Shown here in pieces: positions 8,597 through 18,415 of a DNA stretch of 64,000 bases. Numbering within the stretch: the first letter of the stretch is position 1; every line of letters begins with the position of its first letter. Origin of the DNA: Cohnella rhizoplanae. GTDB taxonomy: Bacteria; Bacillota; Bacilli; Paenibacillales; Paenibacillaceae. A model generated the notes under the pieces. That model ran no database searches and was not told where the DNA came from. It was given only the letters and a program-made list of their open reading frames with translations. The position numbers and the translations under genes were made by a program. Location of the stretch: assembly GCF_948329515.1 (NCBI RefSeq), contig NZ_CAOJCN010000003.1, positions 62,001 through 126,000 of the forward strand, in the 5' to 3' direction.

Positions 8597-10936
8597 TCAC
8601 GAGGACAGCGACCGCTTGATCCGGTACTCCTTCGGCGTGCTGCCGAACTTGCCCTTGAACAACCGGAAAAAGTAGCTCTGATTGGAATATCCGCATTTAT
8701 CCATGATCTCCGCGATGGTGTCGTCAGTCTGGAGCAGCAGCTGGCGCGCATGGGCAAGACGGACCTCGTTCATGTACTCGGTCACCGTCGTGCCGCATTG
8801 GTCTTTGAACAGCTTGCCGACGTAGGCCGACGTCAGCTTGACGCTCGAGGCGATCGACTGCTGGCTTAGATTGGGATCGTGGAACTGCTGCTCGATGAGC
8901 GCCTTGACGGAGCCGACGATCCATTCGTATCGCTCCGCGCCGGGCGCGCGCTGCGCCTCGCAGATCTGCGCGCACACGGACAGAAACGATAAATAGATGT
9001 CCTCAAGCGACCTTTCGCCCTCGGCGATCCTCAGGATCTGCTCGGGATCGACGGGGAGCGACGCAAGCCGGTTGTTGATCATGTCGGCGGCTGTATTCTT
9101 GACGGCCCAGGCGAGGTCAGACACGGCCCGCTTCATGTCATCGACCTGGAACTCCGCCAGCAGCGCGAACGCTTTTTCCAGCTCGCCTCCGGCATGGGTC
9201 GGCTGTCCTTTTTTCAGCGCCTCCGTCAACCTGCGCTCGATGTCCGCCGGCAGCGTCCTCCGCCCGCCCGACAGGCGGCCGCGGACGTCCGCGGGAGCGA
9301 TGATCGAGCGGTAGCCCATGGCGAACATATATTGGCTCAGCTGGTAGGACTGGCGGTAGGCGGCCGACAGCTGGCTCAGCCTGGAGACGGGATCGCCGAT
9401 GCCGCAGGTCAGCGACAGGCCGTAATAGCGCTCGATCGTGTCCTGGACGGCGCCGACGATCGGCCGGAGCGCTTCGACGTCGGCGCCAGCCGTATTGCCG
9501 GACAGGAGCAGCACCGCTTGGCCGTCCTGCATGTCGACGGCTTCGCACCGGTACGCGCCGGCCATATGCTCCCGCGCGATGTTGAGGATGGCGAAGGCGT
9601 GCAGCTTCCTCGCGGACGAAGCCGTCGCGCGCTCGTAATCGGCGTAACGGTCGATGCGCAGCACGCAGACGCAGTACGGTCCCGCCTCCGCGATATCAAT
9701 GCCGTGGCGCTCGATGAGCTGCGCCATGTCCGCTTCGGGGATGCTGCCGCCGTCCGTCAGGAACGCGCGCACATAATGCTTGCGGATGATCTGCTCGGAG
9801 CTGATCTCCCGCAGCTTCTCGGACAACCGCAGCACGTTGTCTCCCATGAGATCGAGCTCGTTGGCCGCGCCGGCGTCGCCCGTCCCGTCCTTGAGATGCG
9901 GCCGGATGCGGCGCAGCATCGCGTCGATCGGGCCGTACAGCTTGAAGGAGAGCCAGAATGACACCGCTGCCGCGATCAGCAGAAAGGCGCCCGTGACGTA
10001 AAGCGCCTTTTCGCGCGTCTCCCGCACTTCCTTCATCAGCGGGGCGTAAGGCTGGATATATAGAATCGTCCAGTCCCCGATGCCTTTCATATAAGTAACG
10101 ACGCTCTTGCCTGCGCCCGCGTCGCCGACGACGAATCCCGAAGACGCGGCATTCTCCGCCTTGCCGCCGGCGACGAGCGCCGTGACGGCCGCCGGCTCCG
10201 GCGCGTAAACGCCTGACGACTGGCCGTCCGACAGCAAGCGCCCGTCCGGCGTCCGGATATAGATCGCGCCCTGGCCAGCGCTGCCCGCCCCGTTCATCCT
10301 GCGCAGGCTGTCGAATACCCAGTCCGGCTGGACATACAGGATCAGCGCCGACTCCGTGCCGGCGTACGGCTTGAGCGCGTCCGTCACCACGAAGGCGAAC
10401 GCATCGACATTGCCGTCCCCGCCGTCGGCAAGGCTGACGGGGATGAGCCGGGACGTCGGGAGCGGCTCCGGCGACCGGAGCAGCCAGTCGAGCATCCGGC
10501 GCTTGGTGATGCCGCCGTCCACCAGGAATTCGCTCGAGGAGCCGTACAGCTCGCCGCTGCCCGCGTTGTAGACCGCCATCGACTGCAGGAAGGAGGAGCT
10601 CTCCATCAGCTTCTCCATCTCGTTGTACCCGCGGATGTAATCCATCTGCGGCAGCGGCTCGGAGTACATGAGCGGGATCAGGTAGTTGTCGCCGTACGCG
10701 AAGGTGGACAGGCGGACGATGATCTCGTTCATATACGACAGATTGTATTGAATCTGCGTCAGCACCTTGAGGTTGGAATCCTCTTGCGCGCTCCGCACCG
10801 ACCGCTCGAGCACGTAGGAATTGACGACGGACAAGCCGGTCAGGATCAGCGCCATGGCGATCATGATCGAGAATAGGACGCGCTGGAAATATCGTCTGGA
10901 TTTGTAAAATCCGAATCCGATCCCGAACCCTCTCAT
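8597..10936 (-). CDS. Membrane-tethered AraC-family transcriptional regulator with extracellular sensor
   Basis: 779 residues from ATG 10936; an adjacent in-frame ATG at 10945 leaves only one base after AAGGAG (10947-10952), so the later ATG fits better. The layout matches the regulator at 725-3076: an N-terminal membrane segment, an extracellular sensor of about 270 residues (with IQYNLSYMNEI matching IQYNVTYMTEV in the paralogue), a second membrane segment around LYVTGAFLLIAAAVSFWL, a cytoplasmic linker and a C-terminal AraC domain ending FKGKFGSTPKEYR. There is no kinase or receiver domain. It is divergent from the secreted beta-helix gene at 11248 and upstream of the leftward importer genes, so it may regulate either. 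Repeat array 3 starts about 50 bp past its stop. Confidence 0.9.
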   Translation of the reverse strand: MRGFGIGFGFYKSRRYFQRVLFSIMIAMALILTGLSVVNSYVLERSVRSAQEDSNLKVLTQIQYNLSYMNEIIVRLSTFAYGDNYLIPLMYSEPLPQMDYIRGYNEMEKLMESSSFLQSMAVYNAGSGELYGSSSEFLVDGGITKRRMLDWLLRSPEPLPTSRLIPVSLADGGDGNVDAFAFVVTDALKPYAGTESALILYVQPDWVFDSLRRMNGAGSAGQGAIYIRTPDGRLLSDGQSSGVYAPEPAAVTALVAGGKAENAASSGFVVGDAGAGKSVVTYMKGIGDWTILYIQPYAPLMKEVRETREKALYVTGAFLLIAAAVSFWLSFKLYGPIDAMLRRIRPHLKDGTGDAGAANELDLMGDNVLRLSEKLREISSEQIIRKHYVRAFLTDGGSIPEADMAQLIERHGIDIAEAGPYCVCVLRIDRYADYERATASSARKLHAFAILNIAREHMAGAYRCEAVDMQDGQAVLLLSGNTAGADVEALRPIVGAVQDTIERYYGLSLTCGIGDPVSRLSQLSAAYRQSYQLSQYMFAMGYRSIIAPADVRGRLSGGRRTLPADIERRLTEALKKGQPTHAGGELEKAFALLAEFQVDDMKRAVSDLAWAVKNTAADMINNRLASLPVDPEQILRIAEGERSLEDIYLSFLSVCAQICEAQRAPGAERYEWIVGSVKALIEQQFHDPNLSQQSIASSVKLTSAYVGKLFKDQCGTTVTEYMNEVRLAHARQLLLQTDDTIAEIMDKCGYSNQSYFFRLFKGKFGSTPKEYRIKRSLSS

Positions 10937-11003
10937 CGCTTTCATGCTCCTTTTTCGCCGCGGGGGACTGATTTCTCTATTTTTAAATACAATCGTCCCA
11001 AAT

Positions 11004-11017
11004 TGCAACCGGTTACC
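11004..11017. promoter_or_regulatory. Candidate LacI/CcpA-type operator
   Basis: TGCAACCGGTTACC is a near palindrome centred on CG, as in LacI-family and cre sites. It lies in the intergenic region between the divergent AraC gene and the secreted beta-helix gene, and could give catabolite control of either. One half-site deviates at two positions. Confidence 0.35.
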
Positions 11018-11247
11018 TGAAAGAAAATCGGCCGAACCGGTCCATGGACGGAACGGAGTTATTAACGTAATTCATAGCCTTGCTGTCTTGCTTTTCTCAC
11101 TTTGTACAGTTTATCGGCCGCTCCCGCCGTGGCACGATGGAGTCACCGGGGAGGTGAGCGCGGCGCCGTCGAAAATAAAGTCCGCAGCGCGGGCAAGCGA
11201 GATGGAGCGAGTAGAGCCATACCATCTTAAACTGAAAAGAGGGATTC

Positions 11248-14200
11248 GTGAAGATGGCCAAAAGGAACGGTGTACCGGTGAAGTTAAAGCGAAAGGCAGC
11301 AGGAGCGTTCTTCGCGCTGACGATCCTGGCACCGGTTATTCCGGCGCCGGCGGCATTTGCCGCCACGGTTAACGTAACCGCTTACGGCGCGAACGGCGGC
11401 GACAGCGCGGACGATCTGACCGCGATTCAGAACGCGATCAACGCGTCCGCGAGCGGAGACACGGTCTATATTCCTTCGGGTACGTATTATCTGTCCGGCA
11501 GCCTCCAAGGCAAATCCGGCGTCAAGCTGCTCGGCCAGGGCAGGGATACGACGATCCTCAAGTACAACGGCAGCGGCGCCGGCGCGATGGTCTCGCTTAA
11601 CAATACCAATAACGTCGAGATCGGCGCCCTGACGCTCGACGCCAACAACAGCACGACGCTGGACGCGGGAATCTGGGGAGAACCGGGAAGCGGACATAAC
11701 ATCCACGACAACCGGATCAAGAACCTGGCCAAGACCAGCGGCTTCTCGCCGTTCGGAATCCTGATGTCGGCATCCCCGAACGTAACGATCAAGAACAACG
11801 ACTTCGTCAACATGGGCGTCGGATCGATGTGGGGCGCAGCGATGCGGGTTGGCTGGGGCTCGAACGCGCCGCTCATCGAGGGCAACACGATCGCGAACAC
11901 CGGACGCGGCGGCATCTTCGTGAACGACGGCGTCGACGGCGCGATCATCCGGAACAACGCGATCGTCGGCTCCGGCCTCCATAGCGAAGGACTCGGCATC
12001 GAGCTCCATACCAACGTCAACCATTCGCTCGTGGAGGACAATCAAGTCGACCACTGGTTGTCCGTCGTCCGCTCGGAATACAATGCGATCCGCCGCAATA
12101 CGGTGCATACGACCGACAACACGGTCAAGGGCATCGGCCTCGAGATCATGTCCAACCACTCCGTGACGTCCGACAACCTGGTCGACGGCGGCCAGCAGGT
12201 CGGCATGCAGCAATCGCCGGGCACCGGCTACCAGCTGTGGAATTACAACACGATCAAAAACATCGTCATGTGGGGCATGCAGCTGCAGGGCGAGGGCACG
12301 GGCGAGACGGAGCAGTTCCAATACTTCTATAAGAATACGATCAAGGACGGCCCGATCGGCAACCCCGCAGCCGCTTACCCCGGCTACGACGGCAACGCGG
12401 TCCGCATCCACGGCAACTCGAAGAACATCACTTTCGACAGCAATACGATCACGAACAACGGCCGCAAGGCGATCGAGATCACGACCGCGTCGGGCACCGA
12501 CCGTCTCAGCTTCGTGAACAATATCATCACGAACAACGGCGGCCCTTCGATCGACCAGTATCCGTCGTCCGCATCGGACCTGGAGTGGGCGAACAACACG
12601 GTCACCGGCAACGGCACCAACACGCAGCTGACGAGCCGCGGCTACGCCGGCGACGCCAAGCCGACCGCGAACTTCACGGCGCCGACGAGCGTGCAGCTCG
12701 GACAGTCCGTGACGTTCACCAACACGTCGTCCGACAACGGCTCCATCGCCGAGAATCTGTGGGACTTCGGCGAAGGCGTGCCGGTCACGACCGTCAGCCC
12801 GACCTATACGTACCAGAAGGCGGGCAACTACCGCGTGTCGCTGGTCGTCTGGGACAACACGGGCCGGGCCAACATCAAGGAGCAGACGATCAACGTATAT
12901 GCCGGACCGCCCGACACGACGGCGCCGAGCGCCCCGTCCAGCCTTACGGCGCCCTCCAAGTCCAACGTGACGGTCAACCTGTCCTGGACCGCGTCCACGG
13001 ATAACGTCGGCGTCATCGGCTACGACGTCTACCGGGGCGGCTCTCTGATAGGCTCCACGACCGGCGCGACGACGTTTAACGTGACCGGTCTTACGCCGAG
13101 CACGACGTACACGTTCACGGTCAAGGCGCGGGACGCGGCGGGCAACGTATCCGCGGCCAGCAACACGCTGTCGGTCACCACGGATGCCGGCGATACGCAG
13201 GCGCCGACGGCGCCGACCGGCCTGTCCTACACGGCGAAGACCGACACGAGCATTACGCTGACCTGGAACGCGTCCTCGGACAACATGGGCGTGACGGACT
13301 ACAACGTATACAACGGTTCGACCCAGATCGGCTCGACGACCGGCGCGGTATCGATCACGCTGACGGGTCTCAGCCCGAGCACGGCTTATACGCTCACGGT
13401 CAAGGCCAAGGACGCCTCCAACAACATCTCGGCCGCGAGCGGCGCGATCACGGTCACGACGAACCCGCTGGCGAACTGGGTGAACTGCGCGGGCGAGAAC
13501 AATCCTTGCAACTTCACGGGCACGAAGGAAGTGCGCTACGGCGCGAACGGCAGCTACGCCTACGGCACCTACACGAGCACCGTCATGTGCTCCAACAACG
13601 GCTTCGGCGTCGATCCCGCGCCAGGCTACTACAAGACTTGCGACGTGAATATGGCGAGCGGCGGCGGCAGCGGGGATACGCAGGCGCCGACGGCACCGGG
13701 CGGCCTGACTTCGCCGTCCAAGACGGCGAGCAGCGTCAGCCTGTCGTGGACGGCGTCCACGGACAATGTCGGGGTGACGGGCTACAACGTCTACAACGGC
13801 AGCACCCTGGCGGGCTCCACGACCGGCGCGACGACTTTTACCGTGACGGGACTCGCGGCGAGCACCGCGTACAGCTTCACGGTCAAGGCCAAGGACGCTG
13901 CCGGCAATCTGTCCTCGGCGAGCAGCGCGTTGTCCGTCACGACAAACGCGGCTGCGGGAGACACGCAGGCGCCGACGGCGCCGACGGGACTGACGTCGCC
14001 GTCCAAGACGGCGAGCAGCGTGAATCTGTCGTGGACGGCTTCCACGGACAACGTGGGCGTGACGGGATACGACGTGTATAACGGCAGCACCCTGGCAGGC
14101 AGCACGACCGGCGCGACCACATACACGGTGACGGGCTTGTCGGCCAGCACGGCCTACAGCTTCACCGTCAAGGCGAAGGACGCGGCGGGCAATCTGTCGG

Positions 14201-14730
14201 CGGCGAGCAGCGCGCTCTCGGTGACGACCAATGCCTCCGGCGGCACGACGCCGACGGGCACGATCGTCCGCGAGTATTGGACCGGCATCTCGGGTCCGAC
14301 CGTCGCGAGCATCCCCGTGTCGACGACGCCGACGGGTACGGCCGTCCTGACCAGCTTCAAGGGTCCGACGAACTGGGGAGACAGCTATGGCGACCGGATC
14401 CGCGGGTATATCGTGCCGACCGTGACCGGCTCCTACCAGTTCGCGATCGCAGGCGACAACAACAGCCAGCTATATCTCAGCACGGACAGCACGGAAGGCA
14501 ATAAGGTCAAGATCGGCGAGGTGGTCGACTGGACCAATGAAGAGGAGTGGGGCCGCAACGCTGCCACGCAGCAGTCCGGCTCGATCACGCTGACGGCCGG
14601 GCAGCGCTACTACGTGGAAGTGCTGCACAAGGAAGAGGGCGGCGGCGACCACGTCGCGGTCGGCTGGAAGACGCCGGGCGCGAGCGCGTTCGCGGTCGTC
14701 GACGGCGCGCACCTGGCGCCGCTTCAATAA
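11248..14730 (+). CDS. Secreted multidomain beta-helix glycan-active protein (PKD, 4 FN3, PA14)
   Basis: 1160 residues (GTG 11248; ATG 11254 is an equally possible start, after AGAGGG at about 11238-11243). A Sec signal peptide ends near AAFAA. A right-handed parallel beta-helix follows, opening with the pectate-lyase-3 pattern [18 protein letters not shown], and covers about residues 40-470 with many N-N-x-I repeats. Then come a PKD domain (about 475-560), two FN3 domains, a Cys-containing module of about 65 residues (four Cys, [17 protein letters not shown]), two nearly identical FN3 domains (about 815-1000) and a PA14 domain (about 1010-1160). It is probably an extracellular lyase or hydrolase for plant polysaccharide, with the C-terminal modules binding carbohydrate. 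The catalytic class cannot be fixed from the helix alone. Confidence 0.88.
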   Translation: MKMAKRNGVPVKLKRKAAGAFFALTILAPVIPAPAAFAATVNVTAYGANGGDSADDLTAIQNAINASASGDTVYIPSGTYYLSGSLQGKSGVKLLGQGRDTTILKYNGSGAGAMVSLNNTNNVEIGALTLDANNSTTLDAGIWGEPGSGHNIHDNRIKNLAKTSGFSPFGILMSASPNVTIKNNDFVNMGVGSMWGAAMRVGWGSNAPLIEGNTIANTGRGGIFVNDGVDGAIIRNNAIVGSGLHSEGLGIELHTNVNHSLVEDNQVDHWLSVVRSEYNAIRRNTVHTTDNTVKGIGLEIMSNHSVTSDNLVDGGQQVGMQQSPGTGYQLWNYNTIKNIVMWGMQLQGEGTGETEQFQYFYKNTIKDGPIGNPAAAYPGYDGNAVRIHGNSKNITFDSNTITNNGRKAIEITTASGTDRLSFVNNIITNNGGPSIDQYPSSASDLEWANNTVTGNGTNTQLTSRGYAGDAKPTANFTAPTSVQLGQSVTFTNTSSDNGSIAENLWDFGEGVPVTTVSPTYTYQKAGNYRVSLVVWDNTGRANIKEQTINVYAGPPDTTAPSAPSSLTAPSKSNVTVNLSWTASTDNVGVIGYDVYRGGSLIGSTTGATTFNVTGLTPSTTYTFTVKARDAAGNVSAASNTLSVTTDAGDTQAPTAPTGLSYTAKTDTSITLTWNASSDNMGVTDYNVYNGSTQIGSTTGAVSITLTGLSPSTAYTLTVKAKDASNNISAASGAITVTTNPLANWVNCAGENNPCNFTGTKEVRYGANGSYAYGTYTSTVMCSNNGFGVDPAPGYYKTCDVNMASGGGSGDTQAPTAPGGLTSPSKTASSVSLSWTASTDNVGVTGYNVYNGSTLAGSTTGATTFTVTGLAASTAYSFTVKAKDAAGNLSSASSALSVTTNAAAGDTQAPTAPTGLTSPSKTASSVNLSWTASTDNVGVTGYDVYNGSTLAGSTTGATTYTVTGLSASTAYSFTVKAKDAAGNLSAASSALSVTTNASGGTTPTGTIVREYWTGISGPTVASIPVSTTPTGTAVLTSFKGPTNWGDSYGDRIRGYIVPTVTGSYQFAIAGDNNSQLYLSTDSTEGNKVKIGEVVDWTNEEEWGRNAATQQSGSITLTAGQRYYVEVLHKEEGGGDHVAVGWKTPGASAFAVVDGAHLAPLQ

Positions 14731-14753
14731 CGGCGTCTGGTTGAACCGTCCCG

Positions 14754-14797
14754 GCAGCCGACTTGCGGAGCTTCATCATCCGCAGGCCGGCTGCTTT
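14754..14797 (+). terminator. Probable terminator after the beta-helix gene
   Basis: GCAGCCG (14754-14760) pairs with CGGCTGC (14788-14794), and TGCGGA with TCCGCA inside. The T tail is short (TTTA), so termination may be partial and allow some read-through into the next beta-helix gene. Confidence 0.5.
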
Positions 14798-14842
14798 AGG
14801 CGGTGAGAGGGCCAGGCGCCCATGCATGCAGAAGAGGAGTCG

Positions 14843-17056
14843 ATGGATATGGATCAGCAGAATGCGGAGCGATCGGCAGACGAAAAGAGGAGCGCAGCCA
14901 TAGAGGCCGCGGAGCGGACGGCTCGGATCTTCGTCGCGGCGGAAGGCCCGGAAGGCGGCGATGCGGGCGCAGACGGGACGCCCGAGCGTCCGTTCCGCAC
15001 GATACCGGACGCGCAGGCTGCGGCGCGCGCGCTGGCGGCCGGCGGCTTCGAGGGGCGGATCGTCGTCGAGATCCGCGCGGGCGATTACCGGCTGCGGGAG
15101 CCGCTGAGGCTCGGCAGCGCGGATACGGGCGGCGGCCGCTGCCGCGTCGAATACCGCGGGGCGGACGAGGAATCCGGGCGGATGCCGGCGTTGACCGGCG
15201 GCATCGCGATCGAGGGCTGGGAACCGTGGCGGGACGGCATCTGGCGCGCGCCGGTGCCCGAGGGCGTGCGGCCGCATACGCTATATGCGGACGGCATGCG
15301 CGTCGCCCAGGCACGGTTGCCGGCGGCGGGCTATTATCATACGGGCGCTTCCGCGTCCGGCGGCGAACGGGACGGTATCGTCTGCGCGGAGCTGCCCGCC
15401 GCGGATGCGCGCGCGTTCGAGGCCGCGGCCCTCGACTGCTCGGGCATGCAGGCGTACGTCTGGCCGGGCGAGGGCGAGTGGAACTGGTTCTCCGAGACGA
15501 TCCCCGTCCGCGAGGCGGATGCGCGGACCGGCCGGATCGTATTCTCCCGCCCAGCCACCTGGGGCATCGGCTCGGGTTCCCGGTATTATCTGCAGGGATC
15601 GCTCGCGTTTTTGCGCGAGCCGGGCCAATATCATTTCGACGAGCGCTCCGGCATGCTCTATTATCGGCTGTCCTCGGGCACGCCCCATACGCAGCGCGTC
15701 GTCGCGCCCGCGCTGCTGCGGCTGATCGAGATCGTCGGAGACGGCGCGGACCGCCCCGTCTCGGGCATCTCCGTTCGCGGGCTCGCCCTCGCATGCACAG
15801 ATTTTTACGCCGATTACCGCATCGTCTCGGACGAGGAGGCGGCCAATACCGAGCCCGACGTCCAGCGCAACGGGCTCGTCTACGTCCGCGACGCCGACGC
15901 CGTCGAGATCGACGGGTGCGTGCTCCGGCAGTCCGGCTCGTCCGGTATTTTCCTCGACCGCTGCGCGCTGAATGTCAGGCTGACCGGCAACCGCATCTCG
16001 CATGTCGGCCACCACGGGATCTATGCCGTCGGCTACGCGCCGGGAGAAGGGGACTTCAAGCGGCCGGCGGACGCCGATCTGAACAGGGGCCATCTGATCT
16101 CCGACAACGAGATCCAGTACGGCGGGGAGCTGGTCGGCCATGGCGCGGGCATCCAGCTCTATCAATGCGGGGGCTGCGATATCGCCCACAACCGCATCGC
16201 CCATATGCCGAGGTACGGCATCTCGATGAAGGGCGTCCGCCAGGGCGCGATGCCGCCGGCGCTGTGGGGCATTCCCGTCACATGGGACAACCACTACGAT
16301 TTCCTGTTCGCGCGGGACAATCTGATCCGGTACAACGACATCTCGGACGTCATGACCGACAGCCAGGACGGCGGCATGATCGAGTCGTGGGGCGTGGGAC
16401 TGGGCAACCGGGTTCACGGCAACCGGCTGCATCACAGCGGCATCCGGTTCTCGTTTGGCTTCGGCATCTATCTGGACGATGCCTCGGACGGGTTTACGGT
16501 CACGCACAACGTGCTCGATCATCTGTACAGCGCGGACACAGGCAAGCTGTGGATGGCGATATTCGCCAAGGGGATCGGCAACGTCATCGCCAATAATCTG
16601 CTCGTCGACAATCCGGACGCGGTGAACGCCATCGGCACGCAGGAGATGGTCGGCGAGGCGAACCGGGACCTCGTCATCGAACGCAATATCGTATCGGATT
16701 CGGGAAGAATGTACTGCTTCGTCAATTGGAGCCCGGAGCGGCTCTCGCGGGCGGACCGCAACTTGTACTGGAAAAACGGGGAGCGCAGGATGGTGTCCGG
16801 CGAGCTGCCGGCTCCGGCCGAATCCGCGGGGGCCAATCCCGCATGGGGCTACGACTACGAATGGGAGACGTGGCTGGAGACGTCCGAAGGGCGGTTCGAG
16901 TCGAATTCGGTGGTGTCCGACCCGTTGTTCGCGGAGGGGGAAGTGGACGGCTATCGGCTCCGCCCCGATTCCCCCGCCTATGCGCTCGGATGGGAGGACA
17001 TCGACTGGTTGCTGATCGGGCCTCGAATCAAGGATACTTCACGACCGGCCATTTGA
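14843..17056 (+). CDS. Right-handed beta-helix protein without signal peptide, putative glycoside hydrolase
   Basis: 737 residues from ATG 14843, which follows AGAGGAG at about 14830-14836; an in-frame ATG at 14822 precedes that site. No signal peptide or membrane segment is visible, so the product appears cytoplasmic. The opening [18 protein letters not shown] and [15 protein letters not shown] are typical of large beta-helix hydrolases such as GH141-like enzymes. The centre has the helix repeats ([37 protein letters not shown]). A cytoplasmic enzyme acting on imported oligosaccharides would suit the nearby LplABC importer, but that is inference. Its 3' end overlaps the convergent bicupin gene by 29 bp. 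A GH family cannot be assigned with confidence. Confidence 0.75.
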   Translation: MDMDQQNAERSADEKRSAAIEAAERTARIFVAAEGPEGGDAGADGTPERPFRTIPDAQAAARALAAGGFEGRIVVEIRAGDYRLREPLRLGSADTGGGRCRVEYRGADEESGRMPALTGGIAIEGWEPWRDGIWRAPVPEGVRPHTLYADGMRVAQARLPAAGYYHTGASASGGERDGIVCAELPAADARAFEAAALDCSGMQAYVWPGEGEWNWFSETIPVREADARTGRIVFSRPATWGIGSGSRYYLQGSLAFLREPGQYHFDERSGMLYYRLSSGTPHTQRVVAPALLRLIEIVGDGADRPVSGISVRGLALACTDFYADYRIVSDEEAANTEPDVQRNGLVYVRDADAVEIDGCVLRQSGSSGIFLDRCALNVRLTGNRISHVGHHGIYAVGYAPGEGDFKRPADADLNRGHLISDNEIQYGGELVGHGAGIQLYQCGGCDIAHNRIAHMPRYGISMKGVRQGAMPPALWGIPVTWDNHYDFLFARDNLIRYNDISDVMTDSQDGGMIESWGVGLGNRVHGNRLHHSGIRFSFGFGIYLDDASDGFTVTHNVLDHLYSADTGKLWMAIFAKGIGNVIANNLLVDNPDAVNAIGTQEMVGEANRDLVIERNIVSDSGRMYCFVNWSPERLSRADRNLYWKNGERRMVSGELPAPAESAGANPAWGYDYEWETWLETSEGRFESNSVVSDPLFAEGEVDGYRLRPDSPAYALGWEDIDWLLIGPRIKDTSRPAI

Positions 17057-18203
17057 CCTTGCGCAGCGCCCCCATCAGTTCCGGCGTCGCGTTCAGGTTC
17101 GCCTGGACCAAGTCTCTCGGCGTGAGCGCCATCCACTGGTTCAGCGAGACGTCGGCGAAGCGGTCGCTTCGGAACATCTCGAGGAACCAGAGCGTCTCCG
17201 TGCCGGTATTCTGCACGTAGTGCCCGAAGGCGAAGGGCACGTATCCCACGTCTCCCCCCCGGACGTCATACGTTCTGGCGGTGCCGTTGCCGCCGAAAAC
17301 GGTCATCCGGCCCTGACCGGACAGGTAATATTGCCATTCGTCGTCGTTCGGATGCCAGTGCATCTCTCGCATCGCGCCGGGCTCGATCTCGACGAGCGCG
17401 GCCGCGATCGTCCTCGCGATGGGGAAATTGGAGGAATCGACGATCCGCACGCTCCCGCCGGGCGTCCTGAGAGGCTCCTGCGCGAGCAGCTTGTGCTTGA
17501 AGGAGAGGGGAATCGTGCCGTAAGGCGATTCGACGGCAGCCGATGCGAGCGGTCCGGGCACGCGATCTTCAAAAATGTACAACTGACTGTCCGGCCGTCC
17601 CTCGAACGTTTCGGCAGGCACGCCGAAATTGGCGGCGAGCACGTCGCTCGGCGTATGCGCGAACCAGTCCGAGATCGACAGCGTATTGAGATCGGAGAAG
17701 CTGCCGTCGTCGAATACGAGCAGAAACTCGCAGCCCTCCGACAGCGCCTGGATCGAATGCGGCAGACCGGCCGGGAAAAACCACAGGTCTCCCTTCTCCA
17801 CGTCGGCGATGAAGTTGCGGCCCTGCGCGTCGACCGAGGTGATGCGCGCGCCGCCCCAGATCATATACGCCCATTCGGACTGCTGATGCCAATGCAGCTC
17901 GCGCACGCCGCCCGGGACAAGGCTCATGTTGACGCCGGCGAGCGTCGTAGCGATCGGCAGGTCGCGCACGGTGATCTCGCGGGACCAGCCGCCTTGGTTT
18001 AGCTGCATATGCGTGTCGGAAAAAGAGAATCTCATGTTGGGCAGCAATCCGGCGTCCGTCGCCGGCGGGACGAGCATATTCGGGTTTTCGAGGTCTCTCA
18101 GCACGTCCCGCGGACCGAAGTCGGGACCGCCGGCGCCGTCCTTTCGTACCGGCTGCGGCACTTTGAACGGTCTGGTCGGCCTATTCCGCGCTTCGTCGTC
18201 CAT
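17028..18203 (-). CDS. Bicupin of the oxalate decarboxylase family
   Basis: 391 residues from ATG 18203 with AAGGAG upstream; B. subtilis OxdC is about 385. Both cupin domains keep complete manganese ligands: H104, H106, E110, H149 in the first ([13 protein letters not shown]) and H282, H284, E289, H328 in the second ([14 protein letters not shown]). The second-domain glutamate corresponding to OxdC E333 is present (E342, WFLEMF). The first-domain lid, SENST in B. subtilis OxdC, reads SDLNT here (170-174), so the lid glutamate is lost or moved. The family converts oxalate to formate and CO2. With an altered lid, oxalate oxidase or another activity is possible. No signal peptide is seen. Convergent with the beta-helix gene before it. 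Confidence 0.88.
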   Translation of the reverse strand: MDDEARNRPTRPFKVPQPVRKDGAGGPDFGPRDVLRDLENPNMLVPPATDAGLLPNMRFSFSDTHMQLNQGGWSREITVRDLPIATTLAGVNMSLVPGGVRELHWHQQSEWAYMIWGGARITSVDAQGRNFIADVEKGDLWFFPAGLPHSIQALSEGCEFLLVFDDGSFSDLNTLSISDWFAHTPSDVLAANFGVPAETFEGRPDSQLYIFEDRVPGPLASAAVESPYGTIPLSFKHKLLAQEPLRTPGGSVRIVDSSNFPIARTIAAALVEIEPGAMREMHWHPNDDEWQYYLSGQGRMTVFGGNGTARTYDVRGGDVGYVPFAFGHYVQNTGTETLWFLEMFRSDRFADVSLNQWMALTPRDLVQANLNATPELMGALRKVKWPVVKYP

Positions 18204-18330
18204 CGGCGGTCAGCTCCTTTTCGTTGCCTTGATCCCTCATATGTATGTATACCGGCTTGACTGCTATGTGCAGGCCGATTGTCCAATCGCGAGATACAAA
18301 TATCGCAATTCGAATCACGGGTTTCGTAGA

Positions 18331-18372
18331 GGAAAGTGCAGATCTTGCACTTTCCTTTCTTTGTTTTCCTGA
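18331..18372 (+). terminator. Orphan terminator-like hairpin in a gene leader (possible attenuator)
   Basis: GGAAAGTGCA (18331-18340) pairs perfectly with TGCACTTTCC (18346-18355) over a GATCT loop, followed by TTTCTTTGTTTT. No rightward gene precedes it: the upstream gene is on the other strand. It therefore sits in the 5' leader of the secreted gene at 18416, 44 bases before its ATG. Confidence 0.6.
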
Positions 18373-18415
18373 TATGTTCTGGGTGTAAACCAATTTCAAA
18401 TTTCGAGGAGGCAGT

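Noticed and set aside
1049..16596. Long overlapping frames in GC-rich genes, such as minus 1049-2158, plus 14803-16596 and minus 15281-16522
   Set aside because: Shadow frames caused by high GC at third positions; their translations are Arg/Ala/Gly-rich with no recognisable domain, and they overlap genes with clear family motifs.
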